Below are positions 9,486 through 18,539 of a stretch of 64,000 nucleotides of DNA, piece after piece; the stretch's first letter is position 1; each line of letters starts with the position of its first letter. The notes beneath the pieces were generated by a model that made no database searches, was not told where the DNA came from, and was given only the letters and a program-made list of their open reading frames with translations. The stretch is from Caulobacterales bacterium (GTDB lineage Bacteria > Pseudomonadota > Alphaproteobacteria > Caulobacterales > Caulobacteraceae): NCBI GenBank assembly GCA_016183935.1, contig JACPDR010000045.1, positions 1 to 64,000 of the forward strand, in the 5' to 3' direction. A program made the position numbers and the translations under genes.

Positions 9486-10493
9486 ATGCACACCGCCTCC
9501 TTCGCCGGCGTTCAGGACGCCGCCCGCCAGATCGCCAGCCACGCCGTGCGCACCCCGCTGCTCGAGAGCCCGGCCCTCAACGCCCGCCTCGGCGGCCGGG
9601 TCCTGATGAAGGCGGAAACCCTGCAGGTGGCCGGCGCCTTCAAGTTCCGCGGCGCCTACAACCGCATCAGCCGCCTGACCGACGAGGAGAAGGCGCGCGG
9701 CGTGGTGGCCTATTCCTCGGGCAACCACGCCCAGGCCGTGGCGGCGGCGGCGCGCATGGTCGGAACCACCGCCATCATCGTCATGCCGGCCGACAGCCCG
9801 AAGGTGAAGGTCGAGGGCGTCATCGCCTTCGGCGGCGAGGTCCGCATGTACGACCGCTATACGGAGAGCCGCGAGGCCATCGGCGAGGAGATCGCCGCCT
9901 CGAGGGGATCGGTGCTGGTCCGCCCCTTCGACGACCCCTTCGTGATCGAGGGCCAGGGCACCATCGGGCTCGAGATCGTCGACCAGGCCAAGGCTGTGGG
10001 CGTCGCCCCGCTGGATCAGCTGGTCTGCGGCGCCTCGGGCGGCGGGCTCATCGCGGGGATCAACCTGACCATGGCCTCCCTGGCCCCGCACGCGCCGGTG
10101 ATCGGGGTCGAGCCGCAGTATTACAACGACACCCAGCTGTCGCTCGCCGCCGGCGAACGCCGCACCCATGCGCCCGCGCCCGGCACCATCTGCGACGCCC
10201 TGATGACCGACCGGCCCGGCGAACTGACCTTCCCGATCAACCGCCGCCTCGACCGGGTCGAGACCGTCTCCGACGCCGAGGTGGCCGAGGCGGTCCGCTA
10301 CGCCTTCCGGGTCCTCAAGCTGGTGGTCGAGCCCGGCGGGGCGGTGTCGCTGGCCGCCCTGCTGGCCGGCAAGATCGAGACCCGCGGCCGCGCCACGGCC
10401 ATCGTCCTGTCCGGCGGCAACATCGATCCGGCCCTGTTCTCGGCCATCATCGAGGATCGGTTCGATCCGGAAACCTGGGGGAAGACCGCATGA
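9486..10493 (+). CDS. Threonine/serine dehydratase (PLP fold type II)
   Basis: PLP enzyme that deaminates L-threonine or L-serine to 2-oxo acids. It has 335 residues from the ATG at 9486 (an alternative ATG is at 9468). The PLP lysine is in GAFKFRGAYN, the substrate loop is SSGNHAQAVA, and the phosphate-binding glycine loop is CGASGGGLIAG. The length matches the catabolic, ACT-less type; biosynthetic IlvA is longer, and serine racemase is a close alternative. The stop overlaps the start of the following MaoC gene (ATGA). Confidence 0.88.
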   Translation: MHTASFAGVQDAARQIASHAVRTPLLESPALNARLGGRVLMKAETLQVAGAFKFRGAYNRISRLTDEEKARGVVAYSSGNHAQAVAAAARMVGTTAIIVMPADSPKVKVEGVIAFGGEVRMYDRYTESREAIGEEIAASRGSVLVRPFDDPFVIEGQGTIGLEIVDQAKAVGVAPLDQLVCGASGGGLIAGINLTMASLAPHAPVIGVEPQYYNDTQLSLAAGERRTHAPAPGTICDALMTDRPGELTFPINRRLDRVETVSDAEVAEAVRYAFRVLKLVVEPGGAVSLAALLAGKIETRGRATAIVLSGGNIDPALFSAIIEDRFDPETWGKTA

Positions 10494-10969
10494 GCCGCAC
10501 CGAACGCAAGGGCGCGCCCACGCCCGTCGCCGACCTGCCCGGGTTGGTGGGACAGGAGATCGGGGTCAGCCGCTGGATCACCATCGACCAGGCCCGCATC
10601 GACGCCTTCGCCGAGGTCACCGAGGACCGCCAGTTCATCCATATCGACCCGGAGGCCGCCAAGGCCACGCCGTTCGGGGGCACGATCGCCCACGGCTTCC
10701 TGACCCTCAGCCTGCTGTCGGCCATGACCTACGACGCCGTGCCGCCGCTGGAGGGGGTGGTGATGGGCGTCAACTACGGCTTCGACAAACTCCGCTTCCT
10801 CGCCCCGGTGCTGTCCGGCTCGCAGGTCCGCGGCCGCTTCAAGCTGCTGTCGGCCGAAGACAAGGGCGGCGGCCGCTGGCTGCTCAAGCACGAGGTCACC
10901 GTCGAGATCGACGGCGCCGAAAAGCCGGCCCTGATCGCCGAGTGGCTGGGGATGCAGGTGGTGGGCTAG
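10490..10969 (+). CDS. MaoC-family (R)-specific enoyl-CoA hydratase
   Basis: A 159-residue hot-dog-fold protein with the hydratase motif, reading FAEVTEDRQFIHID, then TPFGGTIAHGFLTLSLL, in which the Asp and His pair are catalytic. Relatives hydrate trans-2-enoyl-CoA and can feed (R)-3-hydroxyacyl-CoA into polyhydroxyalkanoate or fatty-acid pathways. It is translationally coupled to the dehydratase (4-bp overlap), though no direct metabolic link is obvious. It converges on the small zinc-motif gene with a 4-bp overlap at the 3' ends. Confidence 0.9.
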   Translation: MSRTERKGAPTPVADLPGLVGQEIGVSRWITIDQARIDAFAEVTEDRQFIHIDPEAAKATPFGGTIAHGFLTLSLLSAMTYDAVPPLEGVVMGVNYGFDKLRFLAPVLSGSQVRGRFKLLSAEDKGGGRWLLKHEVTVEIDGAEKPALIAEWLGMQVVG

Positions 10970-11136
10970 CCGCCGCCGATGCCCTCGATCACCCGGCCGG
11001 AGCCTTCGCAAGTCGGGCACGGCCGGTCGCCGACCAGACCCGTGCCGTTGCAGCCGGGACAGATGTTCTCGCCGGTTCCAGGCGTGCCCGGCTGGGCCTC
11101 GTCGCCGGGAGCGGGGGTGATGGGGACCTCGGTCAT
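10966..11136 (-). CDS. Small DnaJ-type zinc-finger protein
   Basis: A 56-residue protein, MTEVPITPAPGDEAQPGTPG at the start, then two CxxCxGxG motifs (CPGCNGTG and CPTCEGSG), and a glycine-rich end. These motifs are the zinc-binding repeats of DnaJ, here with only one pair and no J domain. It may bind one zinc ion and act as a small chaperone-like or adaptor protein; that is inference. It is the last gene of a minus-strand run after gnnB, gnnA and a membrane protein. Confidence 0.7.
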   Translation of the reverse strand: MTEVPITPAPGDEAQPGTPGTGENICPGCNGTGLVGDRPCPTCEGSGRVIEGIGGG

Positions 11137-11198
11137 ACGCCGGTAACGCGCGGTCGGGGCGGAGGGTTCAGACGCGGACTGGAGGCGGCTAAGGGCGG

Positions 11199-11597
11199 CT
11201 AGTTGGACCACCGGGGTCGGAGATGCACGGTCACCATGGCGGAAACGAACGCGGCGGTCGCTCCCGTAAGGGCGAAGATCCACATCGTCCCCAAAATCAG
11301 CATTGACGTCAGGGCGCCAATTGCGGTTGCCAGCAGTATCCACCCCGCCTTGGAGCGGATGTGAGCTGAGGCCAATCCAACGAGCAGTCCCGTCGCAGCC
11401 GCGGGCAGGGCGCCGAAGGGATAACCGATGAGGCCCGTCAGCGGGAACGCCAGAACATCCGCCAGGCTGGGCCGACCTGCCAGTCCTCCGAAGCCCTCAA
11501 TCGCAAGGATAGACCAGATCACGAGGCCGCCCACATACGGGCCGATGAGGACAAACGCCCCCAAAACCATCCAGATTGAACCGCGCGGGGTGTTCAC
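11199..11597 (-). CDS. Hypothetical membrane protein, about four TM segments
   Basis: A 132-residue hydrophobic protein if read from the GTG at 11597 (NTPRGSIWMV follows); an ATG start at 11570 gives 123 residues. Segments such as VLGAFVLIGPYVGGLVIWSI and GWILLATAIGALTSMLILG are clear membrane helices. No family is recognised. Its codon use is visibly less GC-extreme than its neighbours (many third-position A/T), which hints at recent acquisition or relaxed selection. It follows gnnA on the same strand by about 53 bp. Confidence 0.65.
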   Translation of the reverse strand: MNTPRGSIWMVLGAFVLIGPYVGGLVIWSILAIEGFGGLAGRPSLADVLAFPLTGLIGYPFGALPAAATGLLVGLASAHIRSKAGWILLATAIGALTSMLILGTMWIFALTGATAAFVSAMVTVHLRPRWSN

Positions 11598-11650
11598 AAG
11601 AACACCGATAACATCGATGTCTCCCGTCACGATGTGGCGCGGAGCCGCAG

Positions 11651-12586
11651 TCAGCTCTCCCCGAGGCACCTCAGCGCCACTTCCAGGTTCCGCAGGCCGT
11701 CCTCCCCCGTCACCGCCGGCGGTTCGCCGGTGCGGATGGCGTGGGCGAAGGCTTCCAGCTCCTTCTTGAGCGGCTCGGCGGGCCAGCTGTTGACCGCGCG
11801 GGTCTGGTAGGGGCCGTCGGGCTGCTGGCCGAAATATTCCGTGACCTGCCGGGTGATCAGGTCGGCGACGACGAACCGGTTCAGGGTGGCCACCTGCAGG
11901 GTGCGGACCTTGTAGGGGGTGACCCAGTTGGTGGTGATGTGGGCGATGGTCCCGTTCTCCAGCCGGAACTGCAGCAGGGCGGTGTCCTCGCGCTCGGCCT
12001 TGGTGCGGGCCAGCTGGGGCTGGACCTCGGCGATCTCGGAATCGGTCAGGTGGCGGATGATGTCGATGTCGTGCACCGCCAGGTCGATGACCACCCCGAC
12101 CTCGCCCATGCGCGGCGGAAAGGGGCCGACGCGGGTGATCTGGATCGAGATGATGTCGTCGCCGTCGATGGCCCGCTTGACCGCGTCCACCGCCGGATTG
12201 AAGCGCTCGACCTGGCCGACCATCAGCACCCGGCCGTTGGCCTTCGCCGCGTCGATCATGCGCTGGGCGTCGGCCAGGCTCGCCGCGATGGGCTTTTCGA
12301 CCAGCACGTGGACGCCCTTTTCCAACAGGGCCACGGACAGGTCCGCGTGGGTGCGGTTCGGCGTCGCCACCACGGCGGCGTCCAGACCCGCCTCGATGAA
12401 GGCCTCCGCCGTCGTCACCGCCGCCGCGCCATAGGCGGCCGCGACGCCCTCGGCCGTCACCGCATCGGGGTCGAAGACGTGAGTCAGCTCGACATCGCGG
12501 ATGTCCGTCAGCACGCGGGCGTGGTTGCGGCCCATGACGCCGACGCCGGCGACGCCGAACTTGAGGACGGGCTCGTGAGTGGTCAT
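11651..12586 (-). CDS. gnnA: Gfo/Idh/MocA oxidoreductase, probable UDP-GlcNAc 3-dehydrogenase (GnnA-like)
   Basis: A 311-residue NAD(P)-dependent dehydrogenase. The Rossmann motif is GVAGVGVMGRNHARV, and the catalytic-region motif VLVEKPIAAS carries the conserved EKP lysine. The gene sits 5 bp after a DegT-type aminotransferase. In known systems such an oxidoreductase/aminotransferase pair (GnnA/GnnB) converts UDP-GlcNAc to its 3-amino derivative for 2,3-diaminoglucose lipid A, which Brevundimonas is known to make. The family and pairing are seen; the precise substrate is inferred. A WlbA/WbpB-like role in O-antigen sugar synthesis is the alternative. Confidence 0.8.
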   Translation of the reverse strand: MTTHEPVLKFGVAGVGVMGRNHARVLTDIRDVELTHVFDPDAVTAEGVAAAYGAAAVTTAEAFIEAGLDAAVVATPNRTHADLSVALLEKGVHVLVEKPIAASLADAQRMIDAAKANGRVLMVGQVERFNPAVDAVKRAIDGDDIISIQITRVGPFPPRMGEVGVVIDLAVHDIDIIRHLTDSEIAEVQPQLARTKAEREDTALLQFRLENGTIAHITTNWVTPYKVRTLQVATLNRFVVADLITRQVTEYFGQQPDGPYQTRAVNSWPAEPLKKELEAFAHAIRTGEPPAVTGEDGLRNLEVALRCLGES

Positions 12587-12591
12587 GCGGA

Positions 12592-13752
12592 TCAGCCCTT
12601 GAAGGAGGCGACGGCGGCGATGATGCGGTCCTGGGTGGCCTCGTCGAGGTCGGCATGCATCGGCAGGCTGATGACCCGGTCCTTGAGCCGCTCGGTGACC
12701 GGCAGGCCCTGCGGTCCGCGCGGATACATGTCATAGGCCGGCTGCAGGTGCAGCGGGATCGGATAGTAGACCGCCGTCGGCACGCCCTGCGCCTTCAGAT
12801 GGGCGGCGAGGCCGTCGCGGTCGTCGTGCTCGATGGTGTACTGGGCCCAGTTGGAGACGTTGCCCTCCGGCACGTCCGGGACCGCCGCCACGTGCGGGCG
12901 CAGGCCCTCGTTGTAGCGGGCCGCGATGCGGTTGCGCATGCCGATCTCGTCGCCGAACACCTTCAGCTTCTCGATCAGCACCGCGGCCTGGATGGTGTCC
13001 AGCCTGCTGTTCAGGCCGATGCGCATGTTCAGGTATTTGGGGTCGTGGTCGAAGGTCTTGCCCTCCAGGTCCCGCGCCACCGCCTTGCCGTGCACGCGGA
13101 TCGAATCGATCAGCTGGGCGAGGTCGTCGTCGTTGGTCAGCACCGCCCCGCCGTCGCCGTAGCAGCCCAGCGGCTTGGCCGGAAAGAAGCTGGTGGTGGT
13201 GATGTCGGCCCACTTCAGCGGATGCTCGCCTCCGATGGTGCAGCCGAAGCCCTGCGCCGAATCCGAGATCAGCTTCAGCCCGTGCTTGTCGCAGATGGCC
13301 TTGATCGCCGGATAGTCGGCCGGCTGGCCGAACAGGTCGACGGCGATGACCACGCGCGGCTTGAGCCGGCCTTCCTTCAGCGTCGCCTCGATGGCGGCCT
13401 CCAGATGCCCGGGATCCATGTTGTAGGTCCTGGCGTCGACGTCGATGAAGACAGGCTCGGCGTCGAACCACGGCACGATCTCGGCCGTGGCGGCGAAGGT
13501 GAAGCTGGGCACGAAGACCGCGTCGCCGCGCCCGATCCCCCAGGCCATCAGAGGCAGGGCCAGGGCGTCGGTGCCGTTGGCGCAACCGAGGGCGTGCTTC
13601 GCCCGCCCGAAGGCGGCGAGGTCGGCCTCGAACTGGCGCACCTGCGGCCCCATCACCCAGGCGCCCCCGACCACGGCTGCCTGCACGGCCGCCTCGATGG
13701 CGCCGTTCAGGCGCAGGCGCTGGGCCTGCAGATCGATGAAGGGGATGGTCAT
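12592..13752 (-). CDS. gnnB: DegT/DnrJ/EryC1 aminotransferase, probable GnnB-like
   Basis: A 386-residue PLP-dependent sugar aminotransferase beginning MTIPFIDLQAQRLRLNG. The internal-aldimine lysine is in TTSFFPAKPLG, the PLP-stacking region is ANGTDAL, and the second-subunit motif GLNSRLDTIQAAVL is present. Its partner gnnA starts 5 bp downstream of its stop. Together they would oxidise and then aminate C3 of a UDP-amino sugar. WbpE-type enzymes (3-aminouronate synthesis) are close relatives and cannot be excluded. It is divergent from the HAD phosphatase gene at 13919. Confidence 0.85.
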   Translation of the reverse strand: MTIPFIDLQAQRLRLNGAIEAAVQAAVVGGAWVMGPQVRQFEADLAAFGRAKHALGCANGTDALALPLMAWGIGRGDAVFVPSFTFAATAEIVPWFDAEPVFIDVDARTYNMDPGHLEAAIEATLKEGRLKPRVVIAVDLFGQPADYPAIKAICDKHGLKLISDSAQGFGCTIGGEHPLKWADITTTSFFPAKPLGCYGDGGAVLTNDDDLAQLIDSIRVHGKAVARDLEGKTFDHDPKYLNMRIGLNSRLDTIQAAVLIEKLKVFGDEIGMRNRIAARYNEGLRPHVAAVPDVPEGNVSNWAQYTIEHDDRDGLAAHLKAQGVPTAVYYPIPLHLQPAYDMYPRGPQGLPVTERLKDRVISLPMHADLDEATQDRIIAAVASFKG

Positions 13753-13918
13753 GCGGGGCGGTCTCCGATCATGCGCGCGGGCGCCGGCGATGCGGGATCA
13801 ACGCCTCGCCGAAGGTGGCGCTCCCTACCAAATCGGCCCCCACGGCGCCAAATGGCCCGGGGTCACTTCCCGTGACGGGTTGCAACGAAGCGGCCCGGCG
13901 GCGTATGCGCGGGGCATC

Positions 13919-14431
13919 ATGACATCCGGCGTTCCAGCCGTCTTCCTCGATCGCGACGGCGTCCTGATCGAGGATACCGGCTACCCCCATCTCGAAGAGC
14001 ATCTGCGCCTGATCCCCGGCGCGCCAGAGGCCGTGCGCCGTCTGACCGCGCTCGGCTACCTGTGCGTCGTGGTCACCAACCAGTCCGGCGTCGCCCGCGG
14101 CCTGTTCAGCGAAGAACGGATGAAGGCCTTCAACGCCCAGCTGGTGCGCCGGCTGGCGTCGAAGGGCGCGGTGGTCAGCGCCGTCTACGCCTGCCCCTTC
14201 CACGCCGACGCCATCGACGAACGCTACCGCCATCCCGACCATCCGGACCGCAAGCCCAATCCCGGCATGATCCTGCGCGCCATCGACGAGCACCGCATCG
14301 ATCCGGCCCGGTCCTTCCTGATCGGCGACCGGCCCTCGGACCTCGAGGCCGCCCGTCGCGCGGGCATACCCGGCTTCCGCTTCGAGGGCGGAAACCTCGA
14401 TGATTTCGTAAAAGACCTGCTGGGCCATTGA
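13919..14431 (+). CDS. HAD-IIIA phosphatase, heptose-1,7-bisphosphate phosphatase (GmhB)-like
   Basis: A 170-residue phosphatase with HAD motif I FLDRDGVLIED, motif II VVTNQSGVARG, and motifs III/IV in RKPNPGM and LIGDRPSDLEAA. It resembles GmhB, which dephosphorylates heptose 1,7-bisphosphate for LPS core synthesis. The zinc site of GmhB normally pairs CxH with a later CxC; here CPFH is present but the second pair is replaced by a His/Asp-rich RHPDHPDRKP. The start at 13919 begins the homology. Its neighbours, gnnA/gnnB, also point to envelope sugars. Confidence 0.82.
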   Translation: MTSGVPAVFLDRDGVLIEDTGYPHLEEHLRLIPGAPEAVRRLTALGYLCVVVTNQSGVARGLFSEERMKAFNAQLVRRLASKGAVVSAVYACPFHADAIDERYRHPDHPDRKPNPGMILRAIDEHRIDPARSFLIGDRPSDLEAARRAGIPGFRFEGGNLDDFVKDLLGH

Positions 14432-14482
14432 AGGAATTCGTCCGGCGGTGAATTACTCCGGGCGACGCCCCGGAGCCGCCGC

Positions 14483-15358
14483 ATGACCCAGACCTTCACC
14501 GAACGCCGCTGGACCAGTCCGGACGGGCTCTGCCTGTTCGCCCGCGACTACCCGGCCGCCTCCGGTCCAGCGAGGCTGCCGGTGATCGCCATCCATGGCC
14601 TGACGCGCAACTCGGCCGACTTCGGCACTATCGCCCCGTTGATCGCCCAGAGCGGCCGAAGGGTGCTGGCCATCGACGTGCGCGGCCGCGGCAAGTCCGA
14701 CCGCGCCGCCGACCCGATGACCTACCAGCCCCTGAGCTACGCCCACGACGTGCTCGCCCTGCTCGAACAGGCCGGCGTTGCGAGGGCCGTCTTCCTCGGC
14801 ACGTCGATGGGCGGGCTGATCACCATGGCGCTGGCCGCCCTTCGCCCCAAGGTCATCGCCGCCGCCATTCTCAACGACATCGGCCCGGAGGTGGCGAAAG
14901 CGGGCCTGGCCCGTATCGCCGCCTATTCCGGCCAGCCGGTGGACACCCCGGGCTGGGCCGAGGCCGCCGCCTATGTGAAGGCGATCAACGAAGTGGCCTT
15001 CCCGCACTACACCGACGCTGACTGGGATGCATTCGCCCGCCGCACCTTCAAGATCGGAACGGAAGGGTCGCCGGTGCTCGACTACGACCCCGACATCGCC
15101 GTGCCGATCCGCGCCGCCGGCGCCAAGGCCCTGGTCCCCAACCTGTGGCCGATGTTCAGGCGGCTGACCAAGGGCCGCCCGGTGCTGCTGGTGCGCGGCC
15201 AGACCTCCGACCTGCTCAGCGAGGCCATCGCGGCGAAGATGCGCAAGCGCGCCCCGAAGATGGATTACGTCGAGGTCCCCGGCGTCGGCCACGCCCCGAT
15301 GCTCGACGAGCCCGCGGCCAAGGCGGCGATATTCCCGTTCCTGGGAGAGTTGCCCTAG
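14483..15358 (+). CDS. Alpha/beta hydrolase
   Basis: A 291-residue cytoplasmic alpha/beta-hydrolase with the oxyanion-hole region AIHGLTRNSADF, nucleophile elbow FLGTSMGGLITM (Ser), and catalytic histidine in VPGVGHAPMLDEP. The closest general type is 3-oxoadipate enol-lactonase-like or esterase-like, but the substrate cannot be assigned. The 3' end overlaps the convergent NAD synthetase gene by 4 bp. Confidence 0.88.
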   Translation: MTQTFTERRWTSPDGLCLFARDYPAASGPARLPVIAIHGLTRNSADFGTIAPLIAQSGRRVLAIDVRGRGKSDRAADPMTYQPLSYAHDVLALLEQAGVARAVFLGTSMGGLITMALAALRPKVIAAAILNDIGPEVAKAGLARIAAYSGQPVDTPGWAEAAAYVKAINEVAFPHYTDADWDAFARRTFKIGTEGSPVLDYDPDIAVPIRAAGAKALVPNLWPMFRRLTKGRPVLLVRGQTSDLLSEAIAAKMRKRAPKMDYVEVPGVGHAPMLDEPAAKAAIFPFLGELP

Positions 15359-17406
15359 GCCTCCGGAACGTTCGCCTCCAACTCATCCAGCCACACCCGC
15401 GCCGTGCTGTCCGACGGCGCCCGCCAGTCGCCGCGAGGGCTCAGCGAGCCGCCGGTGACCACCTTGGGACCGTTCGGCAGGGCCGAGCGCTTGAACTGCG
15501 AGGTCTGGAAGAAGCGGACGAGGAATTTCCGCAGCCAGTGTTTGATCGTGGCCAGGTCGTATTCGACCTTCTCGTCGTCGGGCGTTCCCGCCGGCCAGTG
15601 GCCCGCCGAGGCGTCCTTCCACGCCTGATGGGCCAGATACGCCACCTTCGACGGCTTCAGGCCGAAGCGGGTCACGTAGAACAGGAAGAAGTCGTTCAGG
15701 GCGTAGGGCCCGACCATGCCCTCGGTCGACTGGATCTTGCCGTCCACGGCCGGGACCAGCTCGGGCGATATCTCGGTGCCGAGAATGCCGCGCAGCACCG
15801 AGACAGCCCCGGCTCCCACCACTTCGCGGTCGGCGACCCAGCGGATCAGGTGGCGCATCAGCGTCTTCGCGATCCCGCCGTTGACGTTGTAGTGGCTCAT
15901 GTGGTCGCCGACGCCGTAGGTCGACCAGCCCAGCGCCAGCTCCGACAGGTCGCCGGTGCCGAGCACGAAGGCCCCGTTCTGATTGGCCAGCCGGAACAGA
16001 TAGTCGGTCCTCAAGCCCGCCTGCACGTTCTCGAAGGTGATGTCGTGGACCGGCTCGCCCTTGGCGAACGGGTGGCCGATGCCTTCCAGCATGGTCGTGG
16101 CGGTGGGCCGGATATCGATCTCCGCGCCGGTGACGCCCAGCGCCTTCATCAGCGCCCAGGCGTTCGACTTCGTCCCCTCGGAGGTGGCGAAGCCCGGCAG
16201 GGTATAGCCGAGGATGCCGGTCCGCGGCAGGCCCAGCCGGTCGAAGGCGCGGCAGGCCACCAGCAGGGCGTGGGTCGAATCCAGCCCGCCCGAGACGCCG
16301 ATGACGATCCGCTCGCCGTTGGTCGCCTTGAGCCGGCGCATCAGCCCCTGCACCTGGATGTTGAAGGCCTCGTAGCAGTCCTGGTCCAGACGGGCCGGGT
16401 CGTCGGGCACGAAGGGGAAGCGGTCGAGGGGACGGATCAGGTCGCCTGACGCGGCGATGTCGCGGGCCTCGAACAGCACCCGCTCGAACAGGTAGCCGTC
16501 CAGCTCGTCGCGGGCGCAGTCGGCGAAGGTGCCGTTGCGCAGCCGGTCCAGCCCGATCCGCTCCACGTCGACGTCGGCGACCGTCAGGTGGCTCTCCAGC
16601 GCGAACCGCTCCCCGCTCGCCAGACAGGCGCCAAGCTCGTGAACGGTCGCCTGCCCATCCCAGGCCAGATCGGTGGTGCTCTCGCCCCAGCCGGAGGCGG
16701 CGAACACATAGGCCGCCATGGCCCGAGCCGATTGGCTGGCGCACAGCAGCGCCCGCTCGTCGGCCTTGCCGATGACGATGTTGGAGGCCGACAGGTTCAG
16801 CAGGATGCGCGCGCCCGACAGCGCCTGCCGCGTCGAGGGCGGCAGCGGGGCCCAGTAGTCCTCGCAGATTTCGACCCCGAAGACGAAGCCCGGCCGGTTC
16901 GACGCCTCAAACACCAGATCGGTCCCGAAGGCGACCTCCTCGCCCGCGAGCGTCAGGTCGCCGTCGCGGCTCGACACGTCGCCGCCGGCCGAGAACCAGC
17001 GCTTCTCGTAGTATTCCCGATAGTTGGGCAGGTAGGTCTTGGGGATGACGCCCAGGATGCGGCCGTTCCCTAGCACCACGGCGCAGTTGTAGAGTCGGTC
17101 CTCGCGGCGCAGCGGCGCGCCCACCACGGCTACGAGGCCGGTCTGGGCCGTCAGCGGCGCCAGCCGCCCGATCTGCCGCTCGACCTCGTCCAGCAGGACG
17201 CCCTGCATGACCAGATCGTCGATGGCGTAGGCGCTGACCGACAGCTCCGGGAACACCAGCAGATCGACGCCCTGTTCGCCCGCCTGGCGGATCAGGGCGA
17301 TGTGCTCGTCGGCGTTGGCGACGGGGTCGGCGGTGTGCACCACGGGCGTGGCCGCGGCGACGCGGACGAAGCCGTGGGTGTTCGGACTGTGAAAAGCTTC
17401 AGCCAT
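15355..17406 (-). CDS. nadE: Glutamine-dependent NAD(+) synthetase
   Basis: Final step of NAD synthesis: amidation of deamido-NAD with ammonia produced from glutamine. The 683-residue two-domain protein has an N-terminal nitrilase-like glutaminase with the catalytic triad in FPELSVSAY (Glu), [16 protein letters not shown] (Lys) and GVEICEDYW (Cys). The C-terminal synthetase has the PP-loop [11 protein letters not shown]. The length equals the long bacterial NadE form. The ATG at 17406 is preferred over an upstream in-frame start at 17487, because the latter runs through the repeat element at 17419. Confidence 0.97.
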   Translation of the reverse strand: MAEAFHSPNTHGFVRVAAATPVVHTADPVANADEHIALIRQAGEQGVDLLVFPELSVSAYAIDDLVMQGVLLDEVERQIGRLAPLTAQTGLVAVVGAPLRREDRLYNCAVVLGNGRILGVIPKTYLPNYREYYEKRWFSAGGDVSSRDGDLTLAGEEVAFGTDLVFEASNRPGFVFGVEICEDYWAPLPPSTRQALSGARILLNLSASNIVIGKADERALLCASQSARAMAAYVFAASGWGESTTDLAWDGQATVHELGACLASGERFALESHLTVADVDVERIGLDRLRNGTFADCARDELDGYLFERVLFEARDIAASGDLIRPLDRFPFVPDDPARLDQDCYEAFNIQVQGLMRRLKATNGERIVIGVSGGLDSTHALLVACRAFDRLGLPRTGILGYTLPGFATSEGTKSNAWALMKALGVTGAEIDIRPTATTMLEGIGHPFAKGEPVHDITFENVQAGLRTDYLFRLANQNGAFVLGTGDLSELALGWSTYGVGDHMSHYNVNGGIAKTLMRHLIRWVADREVVGAGAVSVLRGILGTEISPELVPAVDGKIQSTEGMVGPYALNDFFLFYVTRFGLKPSKVAYLAHQAWKDASAGHWPAGTPDDEKVEYDLATIKHWLRKFLVRFFQTSQFKRSALPNGPKVVTGGSLSPRGDWRAPSDSTARVWLDELEANVPEA

Positions 17407-17418
17407 CAATCTCTTCCG

Positions 17419-17541
17419 CTCATCCCGGCGAAAGCCGGGACCCAGTGCTGTCCAGCGTGACGCGGCTGGACCGCGACTTATGCTCATATAGGCGCAAACG
17501 GCTCATCCAAAGAACCGGGTCCCGGCTTTCGCCGGGGTGAG
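17419..17541. repeat. REP/BIME-like pair of inverted palindromes
   Basis: Two near-identical copies of a palindromic unit face each other between nadE and ftsY. Unit one has CCCGGC-GAAA-GCCGGG at 17424-17439. Unit two has CCCGGC-TTTC-GCCGGG at 17521-17536. Over about 27 bp the second is the reverse complement of the first with two mismatches, separated by roughly 70 bp. This is the layout of a bacterial interspersed mosaic element, and a GAAA tetraloop hairpin would be very stable. No other copy was noticed in the window. Confidence 0.75.
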
Positions 17542-17600
17542 CGGTTTCAGACTTTCAAGGACCGCGTGATTTTGCCGAACGAACCCGCTAAGCCCGCTTC

Positions 17601-18536
17601 ATGAACGACGCGCCGAAAAAGGGCTGGCTTTCCCGCCTGAGCGAGGGCCTCTCCCGCTCCTCGAAACAGATGACCGAGCAGGTCGTCGCCGCCTTCGTCA
17701 AGGAACCGCTGTCCGAGGCCGCCCTCGAGGGGCTGGAGGAGCACCTGCTTGAGAGCGACCTGGGGCCCGCCGCGACCGACCGCATCGTCGCCCGCTTTCG
17801 CGACCTGCGCTTCGGCGCCGGGGCCAACGAGCGCGAGGTCAAGGAAGCCCTGGCCGAGGCCGTCGCCGCCGAACTGGTCGGCCACGAGGCCCGCTACGAA
17901 CCGCTGGACGGCCCGCGGCCGTTCGTGACCCTGTTCGTCGGCGTCAACGGCTCGGGCAAGACCACGACCCTGGGCAAGATCGCCGCCGACCTGACCGGCC
18001 GGGGCGCCAAGGTCATGGTCGTGGCCTGCGACACCTTCCGCGCCGCCGCCCGCGAACAGCTCAAGGTCTGGGCCGAGCGCGCCGGCGCGACCTTCGAGAG
18101 CCGCCGCGACGGAGCCGACCCGGCCGGCCTCGCCTTCGACGCCTACACCCGGGCGAAGGCGGAAGGGTTCGACGTGGTCCTGATCGACACCGCCGGCCGG
18201 CTGCAGAACAAGACCGCCCTGATGGACGAACTGCTCAAGATCGTCCGGGTGCTGAAGAAGATCGATCCCGAGGCCCCGCACGAGACCCTGCTGGTGCTCG
18301 ACGCCACCGTCGGCCGCAACGCGTTGGCCCAGGAGCAGATCTTCGGCCGCACCGCCTACGTCTCCGGCCTGGTCATGACCAAGCTGGACGGCACGGCGCG
18401 CGGCGGCGTGCTGGTGCCGGTGGCGCAGGCCTCGGACGCCCCGATCAAGCTGATCGGCGTCGGCGAAGGAATCGAGGATCTGCAACCGTTCGACGCCCGG
18501 GCCTTTTCACGCTCTCTGGTGGGGCTCGAGGATTGA
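17601..18536 (+). CDS. ftsY: Signal recognition particle receptor FtsY
   Basis: SRP receptor GTPase that targets ribosome-nascent chain complexes to the membrane. It has 311 residues: a short N domain with no long acidic A domain, then the NG GTPase with GVNGSGKTTTLGKIA (G1), DTFRAAAREQL, DTAGR (G3) and TKLDGTARGG (G4 and following). The compact form is usual for alphaproteobacteria. It is followed 3 bp later by the YciB gene, a common Caulobacterales neighbour pair. Confidence 0.97.
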   Translation: MNDAPKKGWLSRLSEGLSRSSKQMTEQVVAAFVKEPLSEAALEGLEEHLLESDLGPAATDRIVARFRDLRFGAGANEREVKEALAEAVAAELVGHEARYEPLDGPRPFVTLFVGVNGSGKTTTLGKIAADLTGRGAKVMVVACDTFRAAAREQLKVWAERAGATFESRRDGADPAGLAFDAYTRAKAEGFDVVLIDTAGRLQNKTALMDELLKIVRVLKKIDPEAPHETLLVLDATVGRNALAQEQIFGRTAYVSGLVMTKLDGTARGGVLVPVAQASDAPIKLIGVGEGIEDLQPFDARAFSRSLVGLED

Positions 18537-18539
18537 CGC

